DNA from: an uncultured Erysipelotrichaceae bacterium
Lineage (GTDB): Bacteria > Bacillota_I > Bacilli_A > RF39 > UBA660
Direction of reading: 5' to 3'
Assembly: GCA_902797005.1 (NCBI GenBank)
Contig: CADBRE010000053.1
Span: forward strand, 1 to 12,260
Length of the DNA: 12,260 nucleotides
The position numbers and the translations under genes are program-made. Positions 6,405-12,153 of the stretch are shown in pieces (the stretch's first letter is position 1; each line of letters begins with the position of its first letter). The notes under the pieces are model-generated. The model was not told the DNA's origin. It saw only the letters and a program-made list of their open reading frames with translations, and made no database searches.

Positions 6405-7088
6405 TTATTTAAACTCTTTTTTCTTTAATGTTTTAATTATTAGTTTTAGTTCCTCATCAGTAAAGAACTTTTTTTCTTTTGTGCTTAAGTATACTTTATT
6501 AGATGACTTGTATCTATACTTATCGATAAATGTTAACATATCGGCAACTTGAAATAGCCTTTCTTTAGTTTTATCAAAATGAATAATGTGTTCATAATGA
6601 TTTAACTCTGCCAAACATTCATCTAATATTTTACCTAATGGTTTTTGACCATTATCATAATACAAAATAACTTTACTAAATTGAGAAAAATAATTATAGT
6701 ACTCTAATACAAACTGTTTTATGATTTTGGAAATATTTTTGTATAAAGTATCTTTATTATCTAATTCTTTCTTTTTAACGAAAAAACTCTTAGACTTAAT
6801 ATCACTATTTTTATAAAAGTAGAATAAATAATTAAATATGCTTTTTCTTTCATTGGTTGACATCATTTTATATTTGCCTTTACGAGATAACAATTCATTA
6901 GTGTGAATCATATCACAAAACCCAATATTATTTAATTTAGTATTTAACTTGGTTAGTTCTTTTGAAATATCTTTCCTGCTATCCCAAAGAACAATAGAGA
7001 GACCTATCAATTCTGACGAACCTTTAGCATCTCCATTATCCCCAGTTTCATCTAAAAATATTCGCAAAATAGTTTCTGCTTTTTTCAT
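6405..7088 (-). CDS. DUF3800 family protein (putative RNase H-fold nuclease-like)
   Basis: The 227 residues fit the DUF3800 family by two marks: an N-terminal strand with acidic residues, ILRIFLDETGDNGD (about 8-21), and a C-terminal LFQVADMLTFI helix near 180 like the QxADLLTY motif of the family. A middle acidic strand (VILYYDNG) completes the pattern of an RNase H-like fold. The family is found across mobile and accessory regions; its biochemical role is not established. The protein is Lys-rich with no signal peptide or membrane segment. The ribosome site AAGGAGG (complement of 7093-7099) is nearly perfect, 4 nt before the ATG. It runs against both neighbours, spoIVA and hup, which lie side by side in B. 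subtilis, so the gene appears to be an insertion together with the RNA gene. Confidence 0.8.
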   Translation of the reverse strand: MKKAETILRIFLDETGDNGDAKGSSELIGLSIVLWDSRKDISKELTKLNTKLNNIGFCDMIHTNELLSRKGKYKMMSTNERKSIFNYLFYFYKNSDIKSKSFFVKKKELDNKDTLYKNISKIIKQFVLEYYNYFSQFSKVILYYDNGQKPLGKILDECLAELNHYEHIIHFDKTKERLFQVADMLTFIDKYRYKSSNKVYLSTKEKKFFTDEELKLIIKTLKKKEFK

Positions 7089-7126
7089 TAAACCTCCTTC
7101 CTAGTTTTTTAAAGATAATGGTATTT

Positions 7127-7155
7127 ATTGTAACAAATTGTTTTATAATTGTATA
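7127..7155 (-). promoter_or_regulatory. Candidate promoter of the DUF3800 gene
   Basis: On the minus strand TATACA (complement of 7150-7155), 17 bp, TACAAT (complement of 7127-7132). The predicted start near 7120 gives a leader of about 30 nt with the AAGGAGG site. The -35 box matches TTGACA at four of six positions. Confidence 0.5.
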
Positions 7156-7220
7156 CCACTAATTGAAAAATATTTTAAAAAAGTTCAAATATTAATTAGC
7201 ATTTTTATGTGCACTTAAAT

Positions 7221-7258
7221 TAAAAAAATTGTCTTGTTATAACAACAAGAAGTTTTTT
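7221..7258. terminator. Terminator-like hairpin with no gene to end
   Basis: CTTGTT (7233-7238) pairs AACAAG (7244-7249) around ATAAC, flanked by AAAAAAA on the left (7222-7228) and TTTTTT on the right (7253-7258). Both adjacent genes start away from it, so it lies in a divergent gap. It could block stray transcription, end a small unseen RNA, or be a relic. The rest of the 303-bp gap (7089-7391) holds the DUF3800 and hup promoters; I see no gene in it. Confidence 0.45.
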
Positions 7259-7312
7259 GTATATAAGTAAAATACAAAAGTGTGAAAAGTTTATGAAAAA
7301 GTTAAAAAAATA

Positions 7313-7340
7313 TTGATTTTTAAGGATTATCTAGTAAAAT
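7313..7340 (+). promoter_or_regulatory. Promoter of hup
   Basis: TTGATT (7313-7318), a 16-bp spacer and TAAAAT (7335-7340). A start near 7347 gives a leader of about 45 nt with GGAGG at 7379-7383, 8 nt before the ATG. Confidence 0.6.
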
Positions 7341-7391
7341 TAGATATGTAAGCATAACATGGTGCTTAAATATATGATGGAGGTAATATAA

Positions 7392-7664
7392 ATGACTAAA
7401 ACTGAATTAGTTGAATACGTTGCTGAAAATGCAGGTCTTACTAAAGCAGATGCTGCTAGAGCATTAGACGCTGTACTTGCAGGTGTTCAAAAAGGTCTTA
7501 AAAAAGAAGGTAAAGTCACTTTAGTTGGTTTTGGTACTTTCTCTGCTAAAAAAAGAGCTGCTAGAGATGGTGTTAACCCACTAACTGGTAAACCTTTACA
7601 TGTACCTGCTAAAACTGTTGCTAGTTTCAAAGCTGGTGCTAAATTAAAAGACGCTTTAAATTAG
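7392..7664 (+). CDS. hup: HU family DNA-binding protein
   Basis: Small basic nucleoid protein that bends and compacts DNA as a dimer; hbs in B. subtilis. The 90 residues are the usual length. The N-terminal helices (MTKTELVEYVAENAGLTKAD) form the dimer body, the signature GFGTFSAKKRAARDGVNPLTG covers about 46-66, and the DNA-intercalating proline sits in the beta-arm tip NPLTGKPLHVPA. The C-terminus FKAGAKLKDALN is typical. The ribosome site GGAGG is 8 nt from the start. Own promoter and UUCG terminator make it mainly monocistronic, as expected for a highly expressed gene. In B. subtilis the neighbour is spoIVA; here a DUF3800-RNA pair intervenes. Confidence 0.96.
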   Translation: MTKTELVEYVAENAGLTKADAARALDAVLAGVQKGLKKEGKVTLVGFGTFSAKKRAARDGVNPLTGKPLHVPAKTVASFKAGAKLKDALN

Positions 7665-7670
7665 TAAAGA

Positions 7671-7691
7671 GAAGCCTTCGGGCTTTTTTTT
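7671..7691 (+). terminator. Rho-independent terminator of hup with UUCG tetraloop
   Basis: GAAGCC (7671-7676) pairs GGCTTT (7681-7686) around TTCG (7677-7680), closed by C-G, then a run of T. It begins 7 nt after the hup stop codon. Confidence 0.88.
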
Positions 7692-7705
7692 AGTCATGAT
7701 TATTT

Positions 7706-8776
7706 ATGAATAAATATATAGAGATATTAAACAGAATAGAAAAAGAAGGATTTGTAGCATATATAATTGGTGGATATGTAAGAGACTATTTACTTGGAAT
7801 AGAAAGTGAAGACATTGACATAGCAACTAATGCTACTCCTAAAGACTTAGTAAAAATATTTAAAAATGCAATCGCACTTGAAGAATATGGTGCTGTTAAA
7901 GTAAAAGTTAATAATCATTTAATAGATATAACTACATTTAGAAAAGAACTATCTTACAAAGGAAGTAAACCCGATAAAATCGAATATATAACATCTTTAG
8001 AAGAAGATTTAAAAAGAAGAGATTTTACTATTAACACTCTAGCTATGGATAGAGATGGTAATGTAATAGATTTACTAGATGCTAGGAAAGATTTAGAAAA
8101 CAAAGTGATTAGAACAGTAAGAGAAGTGGATGTTGAACTAATGGAAGACGCTAGCAGAATATTGAGAGCTTTAAGATTTATGAGTACACTTAATATGAAA
8201 CTAGATGAAAAAATAGTAAAGTTTATAGATAATAATAAAGAGTTACTAAAAGAGGTTAGTGTCAATAAAAGGAAAGAAGAACTTGACAAGATATTTATAG
8301 GTAAAGGTGCTAAAAGATTCTTTGATTATGTTAAACAGCATGATTTAGAAGAAGCACTTGGCTTTAGAATAAATGATTATAAAGATACTACATCATTACT
8401 TGGAGTATATGCTCAGATGGATCTAATAGATGACTTTCCATTTACAAAACAGGAAAAAATGCAAATTAAAGAAATTAAATCTTTACTTATTAAAGGTAGA
8501 ATTGATAAAATAGATTTATATCAAAAAGGAAAAAATATCTCTTTAGTTGCATCAGACATTTTAGGAATCGAAAAAAAAGAGATAAACGATATGTATAATA
8601 GCTTACCTGTTCACGAGGCAAAAGATATTAATATAACTGCTGAAGAGGTATGTACTATTCTAAATATTAAACCAGGTGAAGAACTTGGCAGTATTATGAA
8701 AAGTATAGAAAATGATATAGTATTAGGAAAATTAGAAAACAAAAAAGAGGCAATAATAAATAGACTTAAGAGGTGA
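7706..8776 (+). CDS. cca: CCA tRNA nucleotidyltransferase
   Basis: Class II nucleotidyltransferase that adds or repairs the 3'-CCA of tRNAs without a template. The head domain shows GGYVRD (22-27), the metal-binding DxD at D36 and D38, and RRDFTIN (104-110); the neck shows EDASR (147-151) followed by ILRALRF, the nucleotide-selecting region. The body and tail (about 165-356) diverge. Length 356 against about 397 in B. subtilis, so the tail is short. The motif set alone does not exclude a CC- or A-adding enzyme, but with no second copy in view full CCA addition is the default. An in-frame TGA at 7697-7699 rules out an upstream start; yet no Shine-Dalgarno sequence precedes the ATG, which lies 15 nt after the hup terminator U-run. 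Its TGA stop lies inside the dnaD ribosome site. Confidence 0.94.
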   Translation: MNKYIEILNRIEKEGFVAYIIGGYVRDYLLGIESEDIDIATNATPKDLVKIFKNAIALEEYGAVKVKVNNHLIDITTFRKELSYKGSKPDKIEYITSLEEDLKRRDFTINTLAMDRDGNVIDLLDARKDLENKVIRTVREVDVELMEDASRILRALRFMSTLNMKLDEKIVKFIDNNKELLKEVSVNKRKEELDKIFIGKGAKRFFDYVKQHDLEEALGFRINDYKDTTSLLGVYAQMDLIDDFPFTKQEKMQIKEIKSLLIKGRIDKIDLYQKGKNISLVASDILGIEKKEINDMYNSLPVHEAKDINITAEEVCTILNIKPGEELGSIMKSIENDIVLGKLENKKEAIINRLKR

Positions 8777-8780
8777 AAAA

Positions 8781-9380
8781 ATGAAAGACGTAAAATCTAG
8801 TTATCAAATGTTAAGTTACCAAATTAATCCTTTAGTTGTAAAAGGGTTAAAGCGTTTAAATATAAATATGAACGAGTTTTTACTGCTTTTATATTTCATG
8901 AACTTTTCTTGCGTGCTTGATCTAGAAGATATAAAAGATAAAGTATCTCTAACTAATAATGAAGTTTTAGAAGCATACAGTTCTTTACTTTCTAAAGCTT
9001 TAATAGAAGTTAAAATGGAAAAGATAAACGGTAAAATAGAGGAAAGAATATTGCTAGATAGTCTTTATAATAAGTTAATACTTGATGAACCTAAAAAAGA
9101 AATTAAAACAGATATATATGCTAAGTTTGAAAGTGAGTTTGCTAGAAGCTTATCACCAATAGAATATGAAACTATAACTAATTGGATAAACAATGGGGTA
9201 AAAGAAGAAGTAATTGAAAGTGCACTTAAAGAAGCTGTACTAAATGGTGTTACCTCTTTAAGATATATAGATAAAATAATATATGAATGGACTAAAAAAG
9301 CATCATCTCCTAAATATGATGACGATTATGAAGAACTATATGACTATGATTGGCTTGGGATAGGAAATGAAAAAGAATGA
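8781..9380 (+). CDS. dnaD: DnaD-domain primosome protein
   Basis: DnaD acts with DnaB and DnaI of Gram-positive bacteria to load the replicative helicase at oriC and at stalled forks. The 199-residue protein has the expected two parts: an N-terminal winged-helix region (about 1-95) and the DnaB_2 domain (about 110-180), with the family pattern FESEFARSLSPIEYETITNW and the closing YIDKIIYEW, the YxxxIxxxW motif needed for DNA binding. The tail is acidic (YDDDYEELYDYD). The ribosome site AGAGGTGA (8769-8776) contains the cca stop codon, indicating coupling. The last 14 bases overlap nth, the same dnaD-nth order as in B. subtilis. Confidence 0.94.
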   Translation: MKDVKSSYQMLSYQINPLVVKGLKRLNINMNEFLLLLYFMNFSCVLDLEDIKDKVSLTNNEVLEAYSSLLSKALIEVKMEKINGKIEERILLDSLYNKLILDEPKKEIKTDIYAKFESEFARSLSPIEYETITNWINNGVKEEVIESALKEAVLNGVTSLRYIDKIIYEWTKKASSPKYDDDYEELYDYDWLGIGNEKE

Positions 9381-10020
9381 TAAAGTAGAGCTAGTTTCAA
9401 ATGGACTAGATAAAATGTTTGAAAACCCTAGATGTGAGCTAAACTATAGTAAAGACTATGAACTACTTTTAGCAGTTATGCTAAGTGCGCAGACTACTGA
9501 CAAAAGAGTAAATGAAGTAACCGGTCCTTTGTTTAAAGAATTTGACACACTTGAAAAATTAGATAGTTTATCTATAAAAGAAATAGAAGAAGCAATTAAA
9601 TCTATTGGAATGTATAAACAAAAGGCAAAACACTTTAAAGAAATAGTAAGTGAAATAAAGAAAAAAGGTTTTGTACCTAATGATAGAGAATACTTGATGA
9701 CTCTTCCTGGAGTGGGAAGAAAAACTATAAATGTAGTTTTATCTAACTTATTTAATGAGCCAGCAATCGCGGTAGATACACATGTAGATAGAGTTAGTAA
9801 AAGACTGGGATTTGCTAAGGAAAACGATAGTGTTTTAGAAGTTGAAAACAAGCTAATGAAAGCTTTTCCTAAAGAAAGATGGAGTAGGCTTCATCATCAA
9901 ATGGTACTATTTGGAAGATACAAATGCAAAGCCATAAATCCTGAATGCTTGAATTGTCCGTTTTTAGGAATATGTAAAGAAAGGCGTAAGAACTACAATT
10001 TGACTAGAACAAAAGATTAA
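9367..10020 (+). CDS. nth: Endonuclease III, DNA glycosylase/AP lyase
   Basis: Base excision repair enzyme that removes oxidised pyrimidines and cuts the abasic site. The 217 residues contain the helix-hairpin-helix LPGVGRKTINVV with catalytic lysine K119, the catalytic aspartate D137 in VDTHVDRV, and the full [4Fe-4S] ligand set C187-x6-C194-x2-C197-x5-C203. Length matches the family (about 210-220). It starts inside the end of dnaD with only a weak purine stretch (GGGATAGGA) before the ATG, so translation is probably coupled. A promoter for engB lies within its last codons. Confidence 0.96.
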   Translation: MKKNDKVELVSNGLDKMFENPRCELNYSKDYELLLAVMLSAQTTDKRVNEVTGPLFKEFDTLEKLDSLSIKEIEEAIKSIGMYKQKAKHFKEIVSEIKKKGFVPNDREYLMTLPGVGRKTINVVLSNLFNEPAIAVDTHVDRVSKRLGFAKENDSVLEVENKLMKAFPKERWSRLHHQMVLFGRYKCKAINPECLNCPFLGICKERRKNYNLTRTKD

Positions 10021-10028
10021 AGTATAAT
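10000..10028 (+). promoter_or_regulatory. Promoter of engB, mostly inside the end of nth
   Basis: TTGACT (10000-10005), a 17-bp spacer and TATAAT (10023-10028), five of six and six of six matches. The -35 box lies in the nth coding region and the -10 box just after its stop. A start near 10035 allows engB to be made independently of cca-dnaD-nth. Confidence 0.78.
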
Positions 10029-10056
10029 ATAAAAGAGTAAGAAATGGGTGAAGAAA

Positions 10057-10641
10057 ATGAAATTTGATAAAGCAGAGCTTTTAACCAGCGCGGTTAGAAT
10101 AAGCCAATATCCTACAGATAGTAAACCAGAGTTTTTAATATTAGGAAGAAGTAATGTGGGGAAAAGTAGTTTTATAAACTGTTTAGTAAATAGAAAAAAC
10201 TTAGCAAGAACAAGCGCTAAGCCAGGAAAAACACAAACACTTAATTTCTATAATGTAGACGATATTTGCTATTTAGTTGATGTTCCAGGATACGGATATG
10301 CTGCAGTAAGTAATAAAAAACAAGAAAAGTTTGGCATGATGATAGAAGAATACATTATAAATAGACCAAATCTAAAACATGTATTTTTACTAGTAGATTA
10401 TAGACATAAACCAACAGAGAATGACTCACTAATGTATAATTTCTTAAAATACTATAATATGCCTGTAACTATAGTCTGTACTAAATATGACAAAATTAAA
10501 AAAAGCCAAAGAAGTAAACAAGATAAACTTATAGAAACACTTGAAATAAAAGATAGTGATAACAGAGTTAATTTTAGTAAAGTTACTAAAGCTGGAAGAG
10601 ACGAAATAATTTCAATAATTGAAAATAATCTAAACTTTTAG
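10057..10641 (+). CDS. engB: Ribosome biogenesis GTP-binding protein YsxC/EngB
   Basis: Essential TRAFAC-class GTPase needed for late assembly of the 50S ribosomal subunit. The 194 residues show G1 GRSNVGKS (30-37), the family block NLARTSAKPGKTQTLNFY (48-65, G2), G3 DVPG (75-78) and G4 TKYD (143-146). No extra domain. Start choice: a GTG at 10048 is in frame but forms part of GGGTGA, which serves as the ribosome site for the ATG at 10057; the protein then begins MKFDKAELL, which aligns with B. subtilis YsxC. Its stop overlaps the ribosome site of the next gene. Confidence 0.95.
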   Translation: MKFDKAELLTSAVRISQYPTDSKPEFLILGRSNVGKSSFINCLVNRKNLARTSAKPGKTQTLNFYNVDDICYLVDVPGYGYAAVSNKKQEKFGMMIEEYIINRPNLKHVFLLVDYRHKPTENDSLMYNFLKYYNMPVTIVCTKYDKIKKSQRSKQDKLIETLEIKDSDNRVNFSKVTKAGRDEIISIIENNLNF

Positions 10642-10652
10642 GAGAAAGTAAT

Positions 10653-11051
10653 ATGAAGAATAAAAAAGGTTTTACATTAACTGAGATTTTAGTCGTAATA
10701 GTGGTTATAGGCGTACTACTACTAATCGCGGTTCCTTCTGTTATATTAATTAGAAAAAATATAAACGAAAGACTATTTGAATCAAAAAAAGAAATTATTT
10801 TATATGCAGCAAGTAGATATGGTAAAGATAATAACATTGAAGAAGAAACAACAGTTTATATATGGGAACTTTTAAATGACTATTATATTGATCCGGATTT
10901 AAAACCTGGAGAAAGCATTTGTCCTTCCAATAATGATAAAAAATACTTAAATGGATGCGTCATAAATCCTAGTGATAATACACTAATAAATGAAACATCT
11001 TTAACAATCAGGCCAATAGGATCTTCTGTAGAAGCAATCTGGCCAGAATAA
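10653..11051 (+). CDS. Type IV pilin-like protein with prepilin N-methylation signal
   Basis: The N-terminus KKGFTLTEILVVIVVIGV is a class III (prepilin) signal: a short basic leader, predicted peptidase cut between G6 and F7, glutamate at mature position 5 (E11) and a hydrophobic helix to about residue 33. The following 100 residues form a small globular head with two cysteines (C90 and C102) that could make a disulphide loop. At 132 residues it is in the range of minor pilins, pseudopilins and ComGC-like proteins, but the head is too divergent to choose. AGGAG at 10640-10644 overlaps the engB stop and is 8 nt from the ATG, so it is in the engB transcript. No prepilin peptidase, ATPase or other pilus gene lies within the window. 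Confidence 0.85.
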   Translation: MKNKKGFTLTEILVVIVVIGVLLLIAVPSVILIRKNINERLFESKKEIILYAASRYGKDNNIEEETTVYIWELLNDYYIDPDLKPGESICPSNNDKKYLNGCVINPSDNTLINETSLTIRPIGSSVEAIWPE

Positions 11052-11065
11052 AATAGCAAAAACAC

Positions 11066-11094
11066 TTGCAATTGTCGCTTTTGTGTGGTAATAT
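11066..11094 (+). promoter_or_regulatory. Promoter of secE-nusG
   Basis: TTGCAA (11066-11071), a 17-bp spacer and TAATAT (11089-11094), with an extended -10 TGG before it. A start near 11101 gives a leader of about 39 nt. The usual rpmG gene before secE is not here. Confidence 0.75.
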
Positions 11095-11103
11095 TTAATT
11101 ACG

Positions 11104-11125
11104 AAGCACGAAGGTGTTTTTTTTT
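11104..11125 (+). promoter_or_regulatory. Terminator-shaped hairpin in the secE leader
   Basis: AAGCAC (11104-11109) can pair GTGTTT (11114-11119) around GAAG, with one G-U pair, and is followed by six further T (nine T in a row in all, 11117-11125). It lies only about 3 nt after the predicted start site and just before the GGAGG of secE. It could be an early attenuator or pause; an alternative is an outer pairing of AAAAACAC near 11058-11065 with GTGTTTTT, ending transcripts from the pilin gene. Confidence 0.4.
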
Positions 11126-11139
11126 ATGGAGGATTTGTT

Positions 11140-11316
11140 ATGAAAAAAATTAAAGGTTTCTTTAAAGGCGTTAAAAAAGAAGCTAAAATGGTAAGATGGC
11201 CAAATGGTAAAGACATGGGAAAATACTCAGTAGCAGTACTATCTCTAATGGTATTCTTTGGCTTATACTTCTATTTATTAGATGTATTATTTACTTTCTT
11301 GAAAGGATTGGTGTAA
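11140..11316 (+). CDS. secE: Preprotein translocase subunit SecE
   Basis: Essential small membrane subunit that clamps SecY in the Sec translocon. The 58-residue protein is the short one-helix form usual in Gram-positive bacteria. It has an amphipathic cytoplasmic helix (KGFFKGVKKEAKMVRWP, about 5-21, with the conserved K-E-x-x-x-V-x-W-P pattern), a hinge at PNGKD and one membrane segment (about 31-55, SVAVLSLMVFFGLYFYLL). GGAGG at 11128-11132 is 7 nt before the ATG. Only 3 bases separate it from nusG, the classic secE-nusG pair. Confidence 0.95.
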   Translation: MKKIKGFFKGVKKEAKMVRWPNGKDMGKYSVAVLSLMVFFGLYFYLLDVLFTFLKGLV

Positions 11317-11319
11317 TTT

Positions 11320-11859
11320 ATGGAAGAACAGAAGCTATGGTATGTAGTTAACACTTATTCTGGACATGAAAGCAAAGTAAAAGAAAATCTTGAAATGAGA
11401 ACAGAATCTATGGGAATGGAAAACAATATTTTTAGAATCATTATTCCTGAAACAACTGAAATTGAAATTAAAGATGGTGTTAAAAAAGAAAAAACTAAAA
11501 AGATGTTCCCAGGATACATTCTTGTAGAGATGATAATGAGTGATGAAGCTTGGTATGCAGTAAGAAATACACCTGGTGTTACTGGATTTATTGGAAGTAG
11601 TGGTAAAGGTGCTAAACCAATTCCTCTTTTACCAGAAGAAATAGATAAAATATTAGCTAGCGAAGGAATGAGCAGAATAGATATTAATGAAGATCTTAAA
11701 GAAGGAGATTCAGTATCTATTATAGCTGGTCCATTTAGTGGAATGTATGGTAAAGTACAAACTATAGATGTTGAAAATGAAAAGTTAACTGTACTTATTG
11801 ACTTATTCGGACAAGAAACACCTGTTGAAGTTGATTTAGTTCAAATAAGTAAGAACTAG
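11320..11859 (+). CDS. nusG: Transcription termination/antitermination factor NusG
   Basis: Universal elongation factor that binds the RNA polymerase clamp and modulates pausing and termination. The 179 residues contain the NGN domain (LWYVVNTYSGHE at 6-17, with MFPGYILVEM in the middle and RNTPGVTGFIG after) and a C-terminal KOW domain (EGDSVSIIAGPFSGMYGKV, about 128-146). Length fits the family. It follows secE by 3 bases; GGTG at 11310-11313 is the only nearby Shine-Dalgarno-like sequence, so coupling is likely. In many bacteria rplK-rplA follow; here a structured RNA unit follows, and no terminator directly follows nusG. Confidence 0.97.
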   Translation: MEEQKLWYVVNTYSGHESKVKENLEMRTESMGMENNIFRIIIPETTEIEIKDGVKKEKTKKMFPGYILVEMIMSDEAWYAVRNTPGVTGFIGSSGKGAKPIPLLPEEIDKILASEGMSRIDINEDLKEGDSVSIIAGPFSGMYGKVQTIDVENEKLTVLIDLFGQETPVEVDLVQISKN

Positions 11860-11872
11860 TTTTGTAAAAAGA

Positions 11873-11901
11873 TAGACATATTAAATAAAAAATGTTATAT
11901 T
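11873..11901 (+). promoter_or_regulatory. Promoter of the tandem pseudoknot RNA
   Basis: TAGACA (11873-11878), a 17-bp spacer and TATATT (11896-11901), with an extended -10 TGT before it. The predicted start at about 11908 coincides with the first base of a perfect hairpin, GCATTT/AAATGC (11908-11922). Confidence 0.75.
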
Positions 11902-11936
11902 ATATGTGCATTTAAAAAATGCTTTACGTAAAAGTA

Positions 11937-12038
11937 AATGTTTCTCGCTTCCGGGTGGCTAGCGAGTAATAAATGATCCCGGTCGTCAATGTTTCTCGCT
12001 TCCAGGTGGCTAGCGAGTAATAAATGATCCTGGTTGTA
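11937..12038 (+). repeat. Two 51-bp direct repeats, each encoding a pseudoknot
   Basis: Copies 11937-11987 and 11988-12038 abut and differ at four positions: 11953/12004 (G/A), 11980/12031 (C/T), 11984/12035 (C/T) and 11987/12038 (C/A). The first two differences are predicted pairing partners, so base pairing is kept; the other two lie in the linker after the pseudoknot. Confidence 0.95.
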
Positions 12039-12046
12039 AATTGTGG

Positions 12047-12075
12047 AGAACTCTTAAAATAAGAGTTCTTTTAAT
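12047..12075 (+). terminator. Rho-independent terminator of the pseudoknot RNA
   Basis: A perfect 9-bp stem pairs AGAACTCTT (12047-12055) with AAGAGTTCT (12061-12069), loop AAAAT, then TTTAAT. The U-run is short, so read-through is possible. No alternative antiterminator pairing was evident by eye. Confidence 0.75.
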
Positions 12076-12095
12076 ATGTAAAACAGAAAAAAATA

Positions 12096-12126
12096 TTGAC
12101 TGTGTGGGGGTAATATATGCTATAAT
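12096..12126 (+). promoter_or_regulatory. Promoter of the last, partial gene
   Basis: TTGACT (12096-12101), a 19-bp spacer and a perfect TATAAT (12121-12126). The spacer is long, but an extended -10 (TGC at 12118-12120) may make up for it. The spacer contains GGGGG, unusual in this window. A start near 12133 gives a short leader with AAGGAG. Confidence 0.6.
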
Positions 12127-12153
12127 TAAAACATAGAAGGAGAAAAGATATAA

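Larger units (their letters stand above)
11908..12075 (+). ncRNA. Unclassified structured RNA with two tandem H-type pseudoknots
   Basis: A unit of about 168 nt with its own promoter and terminator. In order: a 5'-terminal hairpin (11908-11922); pseudoknot 1; pseudoknot 2; terminator. In pseudoknot 1, helix 1 pairs CTCGCT (11944-11949) with AGCGAG (11961-11966); CCGGG in its loop (11951-11955) pairs downstream CCCGG (11978-11982), with 1-nt, 5-nt and A-rich 11-nt loops, good H-type geometry. Pseudoknot 2 repeats this 51 nt later (11995-12033) with CCAGG and CCTGG, a compensatory change. No ORF is evident. The downstream gene has its own promoter, so this may be a free RNA or an attenuating leader. 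The fold recalls preQ1-type aptamers in topology only; their conserved loop bases are not seen. Confidence 0.75.

Noticed and set aside
6274..6552. Open reading frame of 92 codons on the + strand
   Set aside because: It starts inside the structured RNA, crosses a strong terminator, lacks a ribosome site and runs antisense to the DUF3800 gene.
7954..8289. Minus-strand reading frame of 111 codons within cca
   Set aside because: Ser/Leu-rich antisense shadow without start signals, opposite conserved CCA enzyme motifs.
9456..9851. Minus-strand reading frame of 131 codons within nth
   Set aside because: Shadow of nth; composition is Ser/Leu-rich as expected from antisense of an A-rich gene.
10048..10056. 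GTG start for engB
   Set aside because: The GTG is part of the GGGTGA ribosome site for the ATG at 10057, which gives the conserved YsxC N-terminus.
11937..12038. preQ1-I riboswitch, tandem
   Set aside because: Only the H-type topology is similar. The conserved aptamer loop bases and the A-rich tail leading into GG are not present, and the second helix is a full 5-bp GC-rich stem.
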